Assembly (NCBI GenBank): GCA_964642165.1
Contig: CAZXOC010000223.1
Location: forward strand, 1 to 12,711
Length of the DNA stretch: 12,711 nucleotides
Direction of reading: 5' to 3'
Source: CAYRVX01 sp964642165
GTDB lineage: Bacteria; Planctomycetota; Phycisphaerae; SM23-33
A model generated the notes under the pieces. It saw only the letters and a program-made list of their open reading frames with translations. It had not been told where the DNA came from and did not search any database. The position numbers were made by a program, and so were the translations under genes. Shown piece after piece: positions 1 through 7,001 of this stretch; within the stretch, counting starts at the first letter, position 1, and each line of letters begins with the position of its first letter.

Positions 1-149
1 CCGCGCGCCTGCAGCACTGGATGGACCTGACGAACGTCCTGAGCGTCGCGCCGTGGATGGAGCGCCCGGCCTACACGGTCGGCGTGGACCGCCCCATGCC
101 CCTGCTGCACCTGATCAACGGCGGCGAGAACGCCGCGAAGATGCTGTAG
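1..149 (+). CDS. C-terminal tail of an unidentified protein (5' end outside window)
   Basis: An open frame enters from the left edge (first full codon at 3) and ends with TAG at 147-149. The last 48 residues include the stretches HWMDLTNVLSVAPWMERP and LLHLINGGENAAKML. The codons look real: third positions are almost all G or C, and the residue mix is balanced (Trp, Asn, Leu, Met), unlike the Arg/Ala/Gly/Pro-rich shadow frames nearby. I do not recognise the family from this tail. It is the only plus-strand gene supported here and converges on tsaE, whose stop lies 142 nt away. The gap between them holds only a weak 5-bp hairpin at 159-173 and no clear T-tracted terminator. Confidence 0.6.
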   Translation, partial: ARLQHWMDLTNVLSVAPWMERPAYTVGVDRPMPLLHLINGGENAAKML

Positions 150-291
150 GCATCGCGGCGCCGGGTCTCGGCGAGGGGAATGCCGCCGACCGACCGGCCT
201 GCTGCGTTTCCCTCCGGCCGCACCGCTCAGTCGCGCCCCCGGCACACGAAGCAGAGGATGGGCTCGCCGGTCCCCGGGCGCGGGCGCCGTC

Positions 292-723
292 CTACGGGAT
301 ACGCCGAAGCGCGAATCGCCTGCTGCGCTCGCCGGTGATCTCGATGTCCAGTCGCCATCGCGGGCGGGGCAGGGTGTCGCCGGCGCGGTCGGCCCACTCG
401 ATCAGGACGACGCCGTCGGCGAGCATCTCGCCCATGCCCAGCTCGGCCAGCTCCGCCGAGGGGTCGGCCATGCGGTAGAGGTCGAGGTGGTGGATGGTGA
501 CGCGCCCGGGGTACTCGCGCTCCAGGACGAACGTGGGGCTGGCGACCAGGCGCTCGTCGTCGAGCCCCAGGCCGATCGCGATCCCGCGAACCAGGACGGT
601 CTTGCCCGCGCCGAGCGGGCCGATGAGCCCCACGCAGTCGCCGGCACCGAGCCGTCCGGCGAGCCGCCGGCCCAGGGCCTTCGTGCCGGCCGGGCTCCGC
701 GTGTCGAAGACCTCCGCGTCCAT
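292..723 (-). CDS. tsaE: tRNA threonylcarbamoyladenosine biosynthesis ATPase TsaE
   Basis: A 143-aa protein of typical TsaE length. It shows the Walker A loop GPLGAGKT (residues 35-42), the family's SPTF (62-65), HLDLYR (79-84) and IEWADR (108-113) motifs, and the RWRLDIEI strand near the end. In bacteria TsaE works with TsaB and TsaD to make t6A37 on ANN-decoding tRNAs, using ATP to reset the complex in the cytoplasm. The chosen ATG (721-723) forms an ATGA overlap with the thiL stop, implying translational coupling. An in-frame ATG six codons upstream (739-741) is an alternative. It is the last gene of the minus-strand run that begins at the cytochrome-like gene. Function is from motif recognition and is secure. 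Confidence 0.95.
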   Translation of the reverse strand: MDAEVFDTRSPAGTKALGRRLAGRLGAGDCVGLIGPLGAGKTVLVRGIAIGLGLDDERLVASPTFVLEREYPGRVTIHHLDLYRMADPSAELAELGMGEMLADGVVLIEWADRAGDTLPRPRWRLDIEITGERSRRFALRRIP

Positions 724-1631
724 CACGTGCGGTGTTCCCATCCCGTGGGGTCGAGCGGATCGCGCCGGCCGTCCGGCCGAACGAGCACGAGCTCGCCGCC
801 TTTCACGACGGTTCCCACCCGGGCGACGGGCACGCCGATCGGCTGGCTCGCCACCAGGCGGTCCGCCTCGTCCGGCGGCAGGGCGAACAGGAGCTCGTAG
901 TCCTCGCCGTCGCCAATCGCGGCCGCGAGGGGATCTTGGGCCGCCCGGGCGTCCGGGTGGATCGGCACGGCGGCGGCGATCACGTCCGCGCCCGTGCCCG
1001 AGGCCGCGCAGACGTGCCCGAGGTCGGTCGACAGCCCGTCGGACAGGTCGATCATGGCGTGGAGCCGGCACGTGCGGGCCAGGGCGCGCGCCTCGGCGAT
1101 CCGCGGCGTGAAGGTCAGGTGTCGCTTCGTGCGCCAGGCCCCGCCGAGCGAGCCGGTCACGCAGATGGCGTCGCCGGCGCGGGCGCCGCTCCGGAGGATG
1201 GCCCCGCTCGGCCCCGGCCGGGCGAAGGCCGTCACCGTGACGGCCAGCGGGCCCGACCAACTGCCCACGTCGCCGCCCACCAGCGGGCAGGCCAGCTCGT
1301 CGGCGAGCCGGCGCATCCCGGCGTAGATCGCCTCGGCGTCTTCGCGGGCGAAGCCCTTGGGCAGCGCGACGGTGGCGACGGCCGCCAGCGGCTCGGCCGC
1401 CATCGCCGCCACGTCGGACAGGCCCCGCGCCATCGCCTTGCGCCCCGCCGCTCGCGGGCCGTGCTCCGAGAGCACGAAGTGCACGCCGTCCAGCACCTGG
1501 TCGGTGGTCACCAGCACGCGCTCGCCGCCGCACGTGACGACGGCCATGTCGTCGCCCGGCCCGACGGGCACGCGCGCCGGGTCGAACGCGCTCTGCGAGC
1601 GAATCCACTCGATGAAGGAGGACTCTCGCAT
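723..1631 (-). CDS. thiL: Thiamine-monophosphate kinase ThiL
   Basis: A 302-aa protein matching ThiL in length and in all key motifs: the early GPGDD (24-28), TTDQVLDGVHF (42-52), GLSDVAAM (70-77), GGDVGSWSGP (119-128), IDLSDGLSTDLGH (194-206) and GDGEDYELLFA (240-250). The aspartates in these motifs are the Mg/ATP and substrate ligands of the PurM-like fold. ThiL phosphorylates thiamine monophosphate to thiamine diphosphate, the last step of TPP synthesis, in the cytoplasm. The ATG at 1629-1631 overlaps the TGA of the cytochrome-like gene, and its own TGA overlaps the tsaE ATG, so the three genes form a tightly coupled string. Pairing of thiL and tsaE is plausible housekeeping clustering; the large secreted protein in front is the unexpected partner. 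Confidence 0.96.
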   Translation of the reverse strand: MRESSFIEWIRSQSAFDPARVPVGPGDDMAVVTCGGERVLVTTDQVLDGVHFVLSEHGPRAAGRKAMARGLSDVAAMAAEPLAAVATVALPKGFAREDAEAIYAGMRRLADELACPLVGGDVGSWSGPLAVTVTAFARPGPSGAILRSGARAGDAICVTGSLGGAWRTKRHLTFTPRIAEARALARTCRLHAMIDLSDGLSTDLGHVCAASGTGADVIAAAVPIHPDARAAQDPLAAAIGDGEDYELLFALPPDEADRLVASQPIGVPVARVGTVVKGGELVLVRPDGRRDPLDPTGWEHRT

Positions 1632-4600
1632 CAGTCGCTGCCCTCCGGCGCTTCGGGGGTGCTCGCGCGCTGGGCGTGTTCGCGCCGCAGCGCCCGAACG
1701 TCGCGTCGCGGCCGGGCCCAGACGCGCTCCACGGCGGCCTGCACCACCTGGAGCGCCGCCTGGTAGTCGGGGTCGGCCCGGTCCCGGTAGACGGCGCTGC
1801 CGCACTTGCCCGTCCCGCCGGCGGCCCCGGCCAGCGGCGCGGCGAGGAAGAGGCTCCGCCGCGGCCGGTGGATGTCGAGCCAGTCCAGGCGCGAGACGTC
1901 CGCGGACTTGTGGCAGGACGAGCATCGCTTGCCGTGGATTGCCGCGATCTTCCCCGCCAGCGCGCGGTCGTTCGGCATGTCGTACGGCGGGGCCGCCGGG
2001 CGCTTGTTGAGGAACCGATCGTGGTACGGGGCGTTGAGGTCGATCCAGGTCACCAGCCGCAGCCAGTCCTCGCGGCCGAGGCGGACGCGCTTCCCGTGCC
2101 GCTCCCCGCGGAGCACGTGGACGAGCCTGCTCTTGTGGGACCCGAACGCCAGCGGGGGCGTGACGGCCGCGGAGTCGTTCTTGTTCGCGCAGGACACCAG
2201 GCGGGGGCGTCGTGTGGCGACCAGTGTGTCGTAGGCGCGGTTGTGCTGCGGGGTGAGTCCGCCGGAGAGGTCGAGCTCGGCGGCGGGCTTGAGCCCCGAG
2301 TGGCAGCGGGCGCAGTGGCGGTCGAGGACCGGCTGGACGTCGCGCAGGAAGCTCATGGCCCCGGTGCCCCACGGCGGGGGGACGGGCCGGCGCGGCGCCC
2401 GCACGGGCGGGCCCTGTCCGCCGCCGGCGGGCGGGGCCTTGGCCCGGGTCTCGTGGCAGCCGACGCAGCCGCGGACCTCCCCGCGCTGGAAGCTGACGAA
2501 CGACCGCATCCGCCGCAGCTCCATGTGGTCGCCGTCGAGGAGCTGGAAGTAGACGGCCGTGTCCGGCGGCACGCGGAAGCACGCGCTGCCGTCGGGTTCG
2601 ACGGGCACCGTGCCGATGACCCGCGCGGGCGTCCAGTTGACGCCCCGGGCCTTGGCGTCGGTCTCGTAGCGGCGGCCCCCGTGCGTGTTGTCGTACGGCC
2701 ACGGCAGGCGGCTGGAGACGCGGACGTAGCGCACGCGCCGGGGGTCGAGCCCATCCGCGCCGTGGGCGGCTTGGCGGACGACGCAGACGGCGTGGTCGTC
2801 GTTGGGGTCGGTGGCATCGGACAGGACGGGCGGCCGCCGGCGGGGCCTCAGCGGGATCGGCGCGAAGCACGAGATCCCCGCGTCGCGGTAGATCAGCTCC
2901 TTCGTGCCGAACACGTCGAGAAGGTAGAGGGCGTAGCCGGTGGGGTCGGTCTGCTTGCCGTAGGTGTAGGAGACCAGGAAGAAGCTCTCCGACAGCGGCC
3001 AGGGCGTCATGTAGAAGCCGCCCCGGTCCGGCACCCCGCCGGCGGGGACGGGCTTGCCGGACATGCCGCCTTCGGGCGGGCGCACGCCGGGCGTGACGAT
3101 CCGGATCCCCGCGGGGGTGTTCATGCCGACCTGGGGGTCGATGATCACGACCGGCCCGGCGGGGAGCGTGTGGTGGCCGGTGGCGACGGCGACGAGCTTT
3201 CGGCTGCCGGGAATGGACCGCGCGTCCTCCAGCGCCCACGGCTCGTTGAGGTGCTGCTTGAAGAGGGCGTCGGCGCGGGTGCCGTCGGGGCGGATCGTCC
3301 AGAGGCTCTGGATGTGCGCCCATCCGCGCTCCTGGTACTCCCATCGCGTGTAGCCGATCGTGCCGTCGTCGAGCGTGTGGGGCAGGTAGTCGCCGTCCTT
3401 CGTCGCGCTCAGCCGGCGGATGCCGCTGCCGTCGCCGCGCAGGACGTAGAGGTTGCACGAGGTCTCGTCCTTGTCGTACTCGTTGCACTGGAGGGAGTAG
3501 CCGCATCGCTCGGAGACGAACGCGACGTCGCCGTTCGGCAGGTAGGTCGGGTCCAGGTCGCTCCACTCGCCGCGCGTCAGTTGGCGCAGGTGGCGCCCGT
3601 CGATCCCGATCTCGAAGAGGTGCGTGGGCTCCACCGTGCGGCGAAGGTCGTAGTTCGTCCGGCGGTCGCGCCACCCGTCGGGCGGCTGGGGGGCCTTCTT
3701 CCTCGCGTAGCCGAACACCACGCGCGTGGCGTCCCACCAGAGGTCCATCCCATGGACGTGGCCGGGCCCCAGGGCGCCGTTCAGCAGGGCCCGTACGCGC
3801 CCGTCGGGCGAGACCGGGGAGAGGACGCAGAGGTCCCCCCCGGGGCGCGACACCCACGGCATGTGGTTCAGGCAGACGTCCGGGTAGGTCTCCTGGGTGA
3901 AGCGCTTGACGAAGAGGAGCTTGTCGAAGCCCAGCAGCGGGTTGGCGAAGGCCAGCCGCCGCACCGCCCAGCGGGCGGCGAGGTACAGCCTCCGCGCTTC
4001 GGCGGGCGCCGCGTCGGGCGCCAGCGCCGCCAGCCGGGCGGCCGCCGCGTCCAGCTCGCGCTCGTGCGGGCCGGTGTCCAGGCCGGCTCGGCGCAGGTGC
4101 GCGGCCAGGAGGCGCCCGCGGGCGATCACCCTCCGCGTGCGATAGCGGACCGGGCGGGGATCTCCCCGCAGCGGCACCTTGGCCGTGGACCACTGGCTGA
4201 CGCTGCTCTGGTCGGCCGGCCTCCTCAACGCGAGGTTCCGGTTCGGGTCCGCCGGGCCGTACACCTCCACCTCGTCGAGGTGGAAGAAGACCGGCCGGGG
4301 GCTTCGGACCTGGAGGCGGAGGAACCGCGCCCCCAGCCGCCCGGGCGGGAAGCGGACGTCCAGGGGCTTGGCGCCGCGGACGCCGCCGAAGTGCCGCCCC
4401 CCCGTGTCGTGGCAGGGCGTCCACGTCCGCCCGTCGTCCGACCGGAGGATGATCAGGTTGTCGGCGTTGTGGAGCCCCGGGGCGTAGTCCAGGCGGTTGT
4501 AGACGACGATCCGGGCCACCGGCTGGGGCTTGCCCAGGTCCACCTGCCAGAAGGGCTGCTTCTCGGCGTTGGTATGGAAGGCATAGCGGCCGTTCCGGAC

Positions 4601-4852
4601 GCCGTCGACCGCGCCGGCGGCGTCGGCCCACGTGGGCACGTGCGTGCCGGGCCCGGGCGGGCGCGTCGGCGGGTCGGCCTGCCTGAGCCAGTCGGCCTCG
4701 ACGAGCCGCCTCGCGGCCGGGGCGATCGGGTCTGCGGCCCGCGCCGATGCAACCGGCGACGTGAGAAGGAGCCCCGTCGCCAACGCCATCGCGGCGAACT
4801 GCCTCTGCGGGACCGTGCCGCCGGTGCCGAAGCAGTAGGCCTGGGCAATCAT
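1631..4852 (-). CDS. Secreted HzsA-like multihaem cytochrome c (discoidin + beta-propeller + three CXXCH)
   Basis: A 1073-aa protein. A signal peptide is evident (hydrophobic core about 20-33, likely cleavage after ASARA, about residue 39). Next come an F5/8 type C (discoidin-like) domain at about 75-200 (FWQVDLGK, HLDEVEVYG), a helical linker at 240-305, and TolB/WD40-like propeller blades at about 325-580 (DGRHLRQLTRGEWSDLDP, YLPNGDVAFVSERCGY). A middle domain of the hydrazine-synthase-alpha type (about 640-800) ends in the first haem motif CVGCH (796-800). Two further haem motifs follow, CARCH (847-851) and CSSCH (977-981). Family knowledge: such proteins are widespread in Planctomycetota as 'HzsA-like', mostly without known substrate. 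No hzsB/hzsC-like genes adjoin it, so I do not infer hydrazine synthesis. It probably acts in the periplasm or paryphoplasm. The ATG at 4852 follows GGAG six nt upstream and lies 24 nt after the hicA stop. Its TGA overlaps the thiL start. Confidence 0.85.
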   Translation of the reverse strand: MIAQAYCFGTGGTVPQRQFAAMALATGLLLTSPVASARAADPIAPAARRLVEADWLRQADPPTRPPGPGTHVPTWADAAGAVDGVRNGRYAFHTNAEKQPFWQVDLGKPQPVARIVVYNRLDYAPGLHNADNLIILRSDDGRTWTPCHDTGGRHFGGVRGAKPLDVRFPPGRLGARFLRLQVRSPRPVFFHLDEVEVYGPADPNRNLALRRPADQSSVSQWSTAKVPLRGDPRPVRYRTRRVIARGRLLAAHLRRAGLDTGPHERELDAAAARLAALAPDAAPAEARRLYLAARWAVRRLAFANPLLGFDKLLFVKRFTQETYPDVCLNHMPWVSRPGGDLCVLSPVSPDGRVRALLNGALGPGHVHGMDLWWDATRVVFGYARKKAPQPPDGWRDRRTNYDLRRTVEPTHLFEIGIDGRHLRQLTRGEWSDLDPTYLPNGDVAFVSERCGYSLQCNEYDKDETSCNLYVLRGDGSGIRRLSATKDGDYLPHTLDDGTIGYTRWEYQERGWAHIQSLWTIRPDGTRADALFKQHLNEPWALEDARSIPGSRKLVAVATGHHTLPAGPVVIIDPQVGMNTPAGIRIVTPGVRPPEGGMSGKPVPAGGVPDRGGFYMTPWPLSESFFLVSYTYGKQTDPTGYALYLLDVFGTKELIYRDAGISCFAPIPLRPRRRPPVLSDATDPNDDHAVCVVRQAAHGADGLDPRRVRYVRVSSRLPWPYDNTHGGRRYETDAKARGVNWTPARVIGTVPVEPDGSACFRVPPDTAVYFQLLDGDHMELRRMRSFVSFQRGEVRGCVGCHETRAKAPPAGGGQGPPVRAPRRPVPPPWGTGAMSFLRDVQPVLDRHCARCHSGLKPAAELDLSGGLTPQHNRAYDTLVATRRPRLVSCANKNDSAAVTPPLAFGSHKSRLVHVLRGERHGKRVRLGREDWLRLVTWIDLNAPYHDRFLNKRPAAPPYDMPNDRALAGKIAAIHGKRCSSCHKSADVSRLDWLDIHRPRRSLFLAAPLAGAAGGTGKCGSAVYRDRADPDYQAALQVVQAAVERVWARPRRDVRALRREHAQRASTPEAPEGSD

Positions 4853-4876
4853 CTGGCGCTCCAGGCGGGGCCGCCG

Positions 4877-5098
4877 TCATCGGTAGAGCTCGAAGAACTC
4901 GTCAACCGACAGCCCCGCATGCCTGATGATGGCCCGGAGAGTCCCCGTCTTCAAGCGTCGAGCGCGGGGCACCGTCAGCGCGCCGGGCTTCGTCAGGTGG
5001 AGGAGCTTGTGGTCTTTGGCCCCCTCCGTTACCTCCCAGCCCGCCCGGCGCAGGGCATTCAGGACGCGCCGGGGTGGCAGTTCCGTCCGCCTCGGCAA
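4877..5098 (-). CDS. hicA: HicA-type mRNA interferase toxin
   Basis: A 73-aa protein with the complete HicA fold signature: an N-terminal helix with RVLNALRRAGWEV (11-23), the strand carrying the catalytic histidine in KDHKLLHL (H30 expected catalytic), the basic strand LTVPRARRLKTGTL (41-54), and the closing helix IIRHAGLSVDEFFEL. HicA toxins have a double-stranded-RNA-binding-like fold and cleave mRNA; the partner HicB blocks the active site. The start is a TTG (5096-5098), because the preceding in-frame codon run reaches the hicB TAG only nine nt upstream; a GGGG stretch right after that stop is the only Shine-Dalgarno candidate. No truncation is seen. Gene order is antitoxin then toxin, the reverse of the classical hicAB order but known. 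The cytochrome-like gene follows after 24 nt. Confidence 0.88.
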   Translation of the reverse strand: MPRRTELPPRRVLNALRRAGWEVTEGAKDHKLLHLTKPGALTVPRARRLKTGTLRAIIRHAGLSVDEFFELYR

Positions 5099-5107
5099 GG
5101 CCTGCCC

Positions 5108-5527
5108 CTACCCGACGACCTTTCGTCGCTTGCGGCCCGACTTGACCGGCAGCCGCACGCCACGCCGGGCCGGAGCCTCCACGGCCTCCAGGTAGGTCCG
5201 GATGGCGTCTTTGGCGTTCGCGAGCGTCTTCCCGAGGGTGTCCCCTTGGGTGATGCATCCGGGCAGGCCGGCCACTTCCGCCACGTAGCCGCCGCATTCG
5301 GCATCCGGCTCGATCTCGACCTGGTACGCGTAGTCGCCGACCGTCACGGCGTGCACGCGCTTCGCGGACAGCTCGACGACCTTCTTACGAAGCTCCCTGT
5401 CAATGGCGGCGATGCTGAGCTGGAGGAACGCCCTCTGTCCCTGCCGTCTGACGATGTCGACGAGGGCGTTCTCGTCCTCGACGAGGAAGACGGTCTCTCC
5501 GTCGGTGATCAGCGAGCAGAAGCCCAA
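5108..5527 (-). CDS. hicB: HicB antitoxin portion downstream of the stop (possible independent translation)
   Basis: This is the part of the MerR-HicB frame that could still be made if the TGA at 5606-5608 is real. The longest version starts at TTG (5525-5527, GGAG only three nt upstream, a poor spacing). Two GTG codons at 5354-5356 and 5345-5347 sit exactly before the HicB domain and would give a compact 80-83 aa HicB beginning like ordinary stand-alone HicB proteins. The domain has the partial RNase-H-like signature (YAYQVEIEP, PGCITQGDTL, AKDAIRTYLEA) that binds and neutralises HicA, followed by a basic tail (GRKRRKVVG). It lacks a ribbon-helix-helix or HTH segment at the C-terminus. Retention of an intact hicA next door suggests some HicB is still produced. 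The choice of start is a guess. Confidence 0.5.
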   Translation of the reverse strand: MGFCSLITDGETVFLVEDENALVDIVRRQGQRAFLQLSIAAIDRELRKKVVELSAKRVHAVTVGDYAYQVEIEPDAECGGYVAEVAGLPGCITQGDTLGKTLANAKDAIRTYLEAVEAPARRGVRLPVKSGRKRRKVVG

Positions 5528-5806
5528 CGGCTCCGAGACGTCCTGGAGGTGCTGCCGCAGATACAGGACACAGCGGCGGATCTTCTGGAGGCTGACGCCC
5601 TGCTCTCACAGCGTGCTGACCGTCTTGAGCGCCAAGAGGTCCGGGCAGGAGTAGAGGCGACGGGATCCCCGCCCCGTCGCCGGGCTGATCGACGGCTTCA
5701 CCAGGCCCCGTTTGTCCCAGTAGATGAGCTGCTTGCGTGTCACTCCCGCCAGATCGCTTGCCTGCTTCCCGCTGAAGGTGTCCCGGGTCATGTCGATCAC
5801 AGTCAT
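5108..5806 (-). pseudogene. MerR-HicB fusion antitoxin/regulator interrupted by one in-frame TGA
   Basis: One continuous frame of 232 codons is broken only by TGA at codon 67 (5606-5608). The first part (5606-5806) is a MerR winged-helix domain: FSGKQASDLAGVTRKQLIYW, DKRGLV, then GRGSRRLYSCPDLLALKTV. Immediately after the stop the same frame continues the MerR helix (EQGVSLQKIRRCVLYLRQHL) and a linker domain (LITDGETVFLVEDENALVDI, codons about 99-118) of the kind that follows MerR heads. It then runs into a HicB domain (about 154-211: YAYQVEIEP, GYVAEVAGLPGC, TQGDTLGKTLANAKDAI) and a basic tail. So the fused gene is recognised by joining both sides of the stop. The likely ancestor had an Arg codon (CGA to TGA is one transition). 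Whether this is a true nonsense mutation or a sequence error cannot be decided here. TGA is the normal stop of thiL and hicA, so reassignment is unlikely. The TAG stop lies nine nt before hicA. Confidence 0.75.
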
Positions 5807-5808
5807 CG

Positions 5809-5837
5809 TTGAGACGTCGAACGGGAACGAGTGTCAA
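5809..5837 (-). promoter_or_regulatory. Weak candidate promoter/operator of the merR-hicB-hicA locus
   Basis: On the minus strand a perfect TTGACA (5832-5837) is followed 17 nt later by TCTCAA (5809-5814), a poor -10 match. If used, transcription would begin around the first ATG (5804-5806) and the MerR part would be read from the second ATG (5789-5791). The spacer contains GTTCGACGTCTCAAC, centred on the palindrome GACGTC, which resembles the dyads MerR proteins bind between -35 and -10. Evidence is positional and weak. Confidence 0.25.
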
Positions 5838-5860
5838 GCATACTGCGGCCCCTGTCCTAC

Positions 5861-5874
5861 CCCAGCTTGCGCCG
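5861..5874 (+). repeat. 14-bp direct repeat, copy 1 (distal flank of darTG)
   Basis: The sequence CCCAGCTTGCGCCG occurs here, 66 nt beyond the darG stop, and again at 7665-7678 across the 3' end of argH. In a 12.7-kb GC-rich window a chance 14-mer pair is not rare, so the placement at both ends of darT-darG is the only reason to list it. Confidence 0.4.
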
Positions 5875-5887
5875 ACGGTCCCGTCGG
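5872..5887 (-). terminator. Hairpin downstream of darG (weak terminator candidate)
   Basis: A 7-bp perfect stem, CCGACGG and CCGTCGG with a 2-nt loop, lies about 52 nt past the darG stop in the gap before the MerR-HicB gene. There is no T-tract on the minus-strand side, so intrinsic termination is uncertain. It overlaps the end of the 14-bp repeat. Confidence 0.25.
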
Positions 5888-5939
5888 GGGCGCAGCAGCG
5901 GAGGGCGCCGCGCTGGCTTGAGGCCGCAGCCCACCAGCC

Positions 5940-6983
5940 CTACCGGTCGGGCAGCCATCCCTTCCGGGCCAGGACGTCCCAGGCGATTCGGATCTGTTCC
6001 TCGCTGAATACTCGCTTCCTGGCGCTCCAGGCGAAGGTCCTGGCTGCGGCCTCGTCCACCGTGGCGGCACCCTCGCGGACAGCAACCCAGTGGACGGTGG
6101 ACAGCAGCTCCATGCCGAGGGGCGTCTCAAACCCGTCGATCAGGTCGGCGACCCTGTCGAACCTGGCACGGGTCTCCGGGTGGCTCTGGAGGAATCCCTC
6201 GGCGCGCGCCGCCGCATGGGGCTGGAGTTCGATCTGTCTGGTGGGGTCGTCGTCCGCGTCGCGGCAGCCCGTGATGAAGTGTCCCTCGATATGGCTGAGG
6301 ACGTGGCGCAGGTTCTCGGCATAGGGCCCGTAGTGCGCCTTGCGGTACGTCAGGCGCAGCGGCTCGCCCGCTTCCTGCATGAAGTACATCAGCTTGTGGA
6401 TCTCAAGGAGCGAGACGGCCACGTCCATCAGAGCCGCCAGGTAGCGGCGCATGAGGCCCAGCAGCGCCGCCCGGCCGACCGTCATGTTCGGGCGCTTCGC
6501 GGCCTCGACCATCTCCCTTGCCGGCGGCGCGCCGGCAGGCTCGAACAGCAGGACGCGGACCTCCGGCAAGGCCTCGAGGGCTCGCTCGATTCGCGGACGA
6601 ACCTCGCCCCACGGGAGCCCGCCCAGGCCGCATCCCAGCGGCGGCACTGCGATCGAGCGGATGCGCCTCATTCGGACCTCGCGCACGAGGGCTACCAGCC
6701 CGGCCTCGATGTCCTCCAGGCGGCTCTTGCTGCGCCAGTGGCGTTTCGTGACGACATTGATGACATAGCGGGGATTCTCCAAGCGATTCAGGTCGTAGAG
6801 GAGCACCTTCCCGGGCTGGACTTCCTTGCGCTCACACGCGCCCTTGTATGCTCTGAAATTCCCGGGGAAGGCCTTGCGGAATTGCAGCGCGATCCCCCTC
6901 CCCATCACGCCAACGCAGTTGACGGTGTTGACCAAGGCCTCGACGTCTGCCTCGAGAATGTCGCCGCGGGTCAACTCGATCAT
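5940..6983 (-). CDS. darG: DarG antitoxin: macrodomain DNA ADP-ribosylglycohydrolase with C-terminal DarT-binding domain
   Basis: A 347-aa protein. The N-terminal macrodomain (about 1-155) shows MIELTRGDILEADVEALVNT, the ADP-ribose loop VNCVGVMGRGIALQF (21-35), a lysine at position 80 in INVVTK, and the second loop PPLGCGLGGLPWGEV (114-128). Lys80 is the number I recall for the residue required for DNA de-ADP-ribosylation in the Thermus aquaticus enzyme. The C-terminal part (about 165-347) contains LEIHKLMYFMQEAGE and HYGPYAENLRHVL, the region that in DarG proteins sequesters DarT. DarG removes ADP-ribose from thymidine in single-stranded DNA and also binds the toxin. The ATG at 6981-6983 follows GAGGG about 10 nt upstream. 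It is separated from the darT stop by 18 nt, forming a standard darT-darG operon, and is intact throughout with a TAG stop. Confidence 0.93.
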   Translation of the reverse strand: MIELTRGDILEADVEALVNTVNCVGVMGRGIALQFRKAFPGNFRAYKGACERKEVQPGKVLLYDLNRLENPRYVINVVTKRHWRSKSRLEDIEAGLVALVREVRMRRIRSIAVPPLGCGLGGLPWGEVRPRIERALEALPEVRVLLFEPAGAPPAREMVEAAKRPNMTVGRAALLGLMRRYLAALMDVAVSLLEIHKLMYFMQEAGEPLRLTYRKAHYGPYAENLRHVLSHIEGHFITGCRDADDDPTRQIELQPHAAARAEGFLQSHPETRARFDRVADLIDGFETPLGMELLSTVHWVAVREGAATVDEAAARTFAWSARKRVFSEEQIRIAWDVLARKGWLPDR

Positions 6984-7001
6984 CTGCTGCCGCCCTCTTG
7001 C

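Noticed and set aside
238..291. Short minus-strand frame after tsaE ending GEPILCFVCRGRD with a CxxC
   Set aside because: It could be a frameshifted TsaE tail or a tiny zinc-site peptide, but TsaE already has its normal length and there is no start or Shine-Dalgarno; chance is the simpler reading.
1631..4852. Calling the large cytochrome a true hydrazine synthase subunit and the organism an anammox bacterium
   Set aside because: No hzsB/hzsC or other anammox genes adjoin it, the domain order includes a discoidin head, and HzsA-like relatives occur widely outside anammox lineages.
723..4880. A 1385-codon minus-strand frame that would fuse a long leader to ThiL
   Set aside because: Only the last 302 codons encode ThiL. 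The rest is the out-of-frame shadow of the cytochrome-like gene, and ThiL has its own ATG in an ATGA overlap.
5606..5608. TGA as a selenocysteine codon or a reassigned sense codon
   Set aside because: The residue expected here in MerR proteins is not cysteine, no selenocysteine hairpin is apparent after it, and TGA ends thiL, hicA, argH and bamA normally.
1676..5812. A 1378-codon plus-strand open frame opposite the cytochrome-like gene and the hic locus
   Set aside because: It is rich in Arg, Ala, Gly, Val and Pro without any domain, crosses several real genes on the other strand, and is the expected by-product of G/C third positions in a GC-rich genome.
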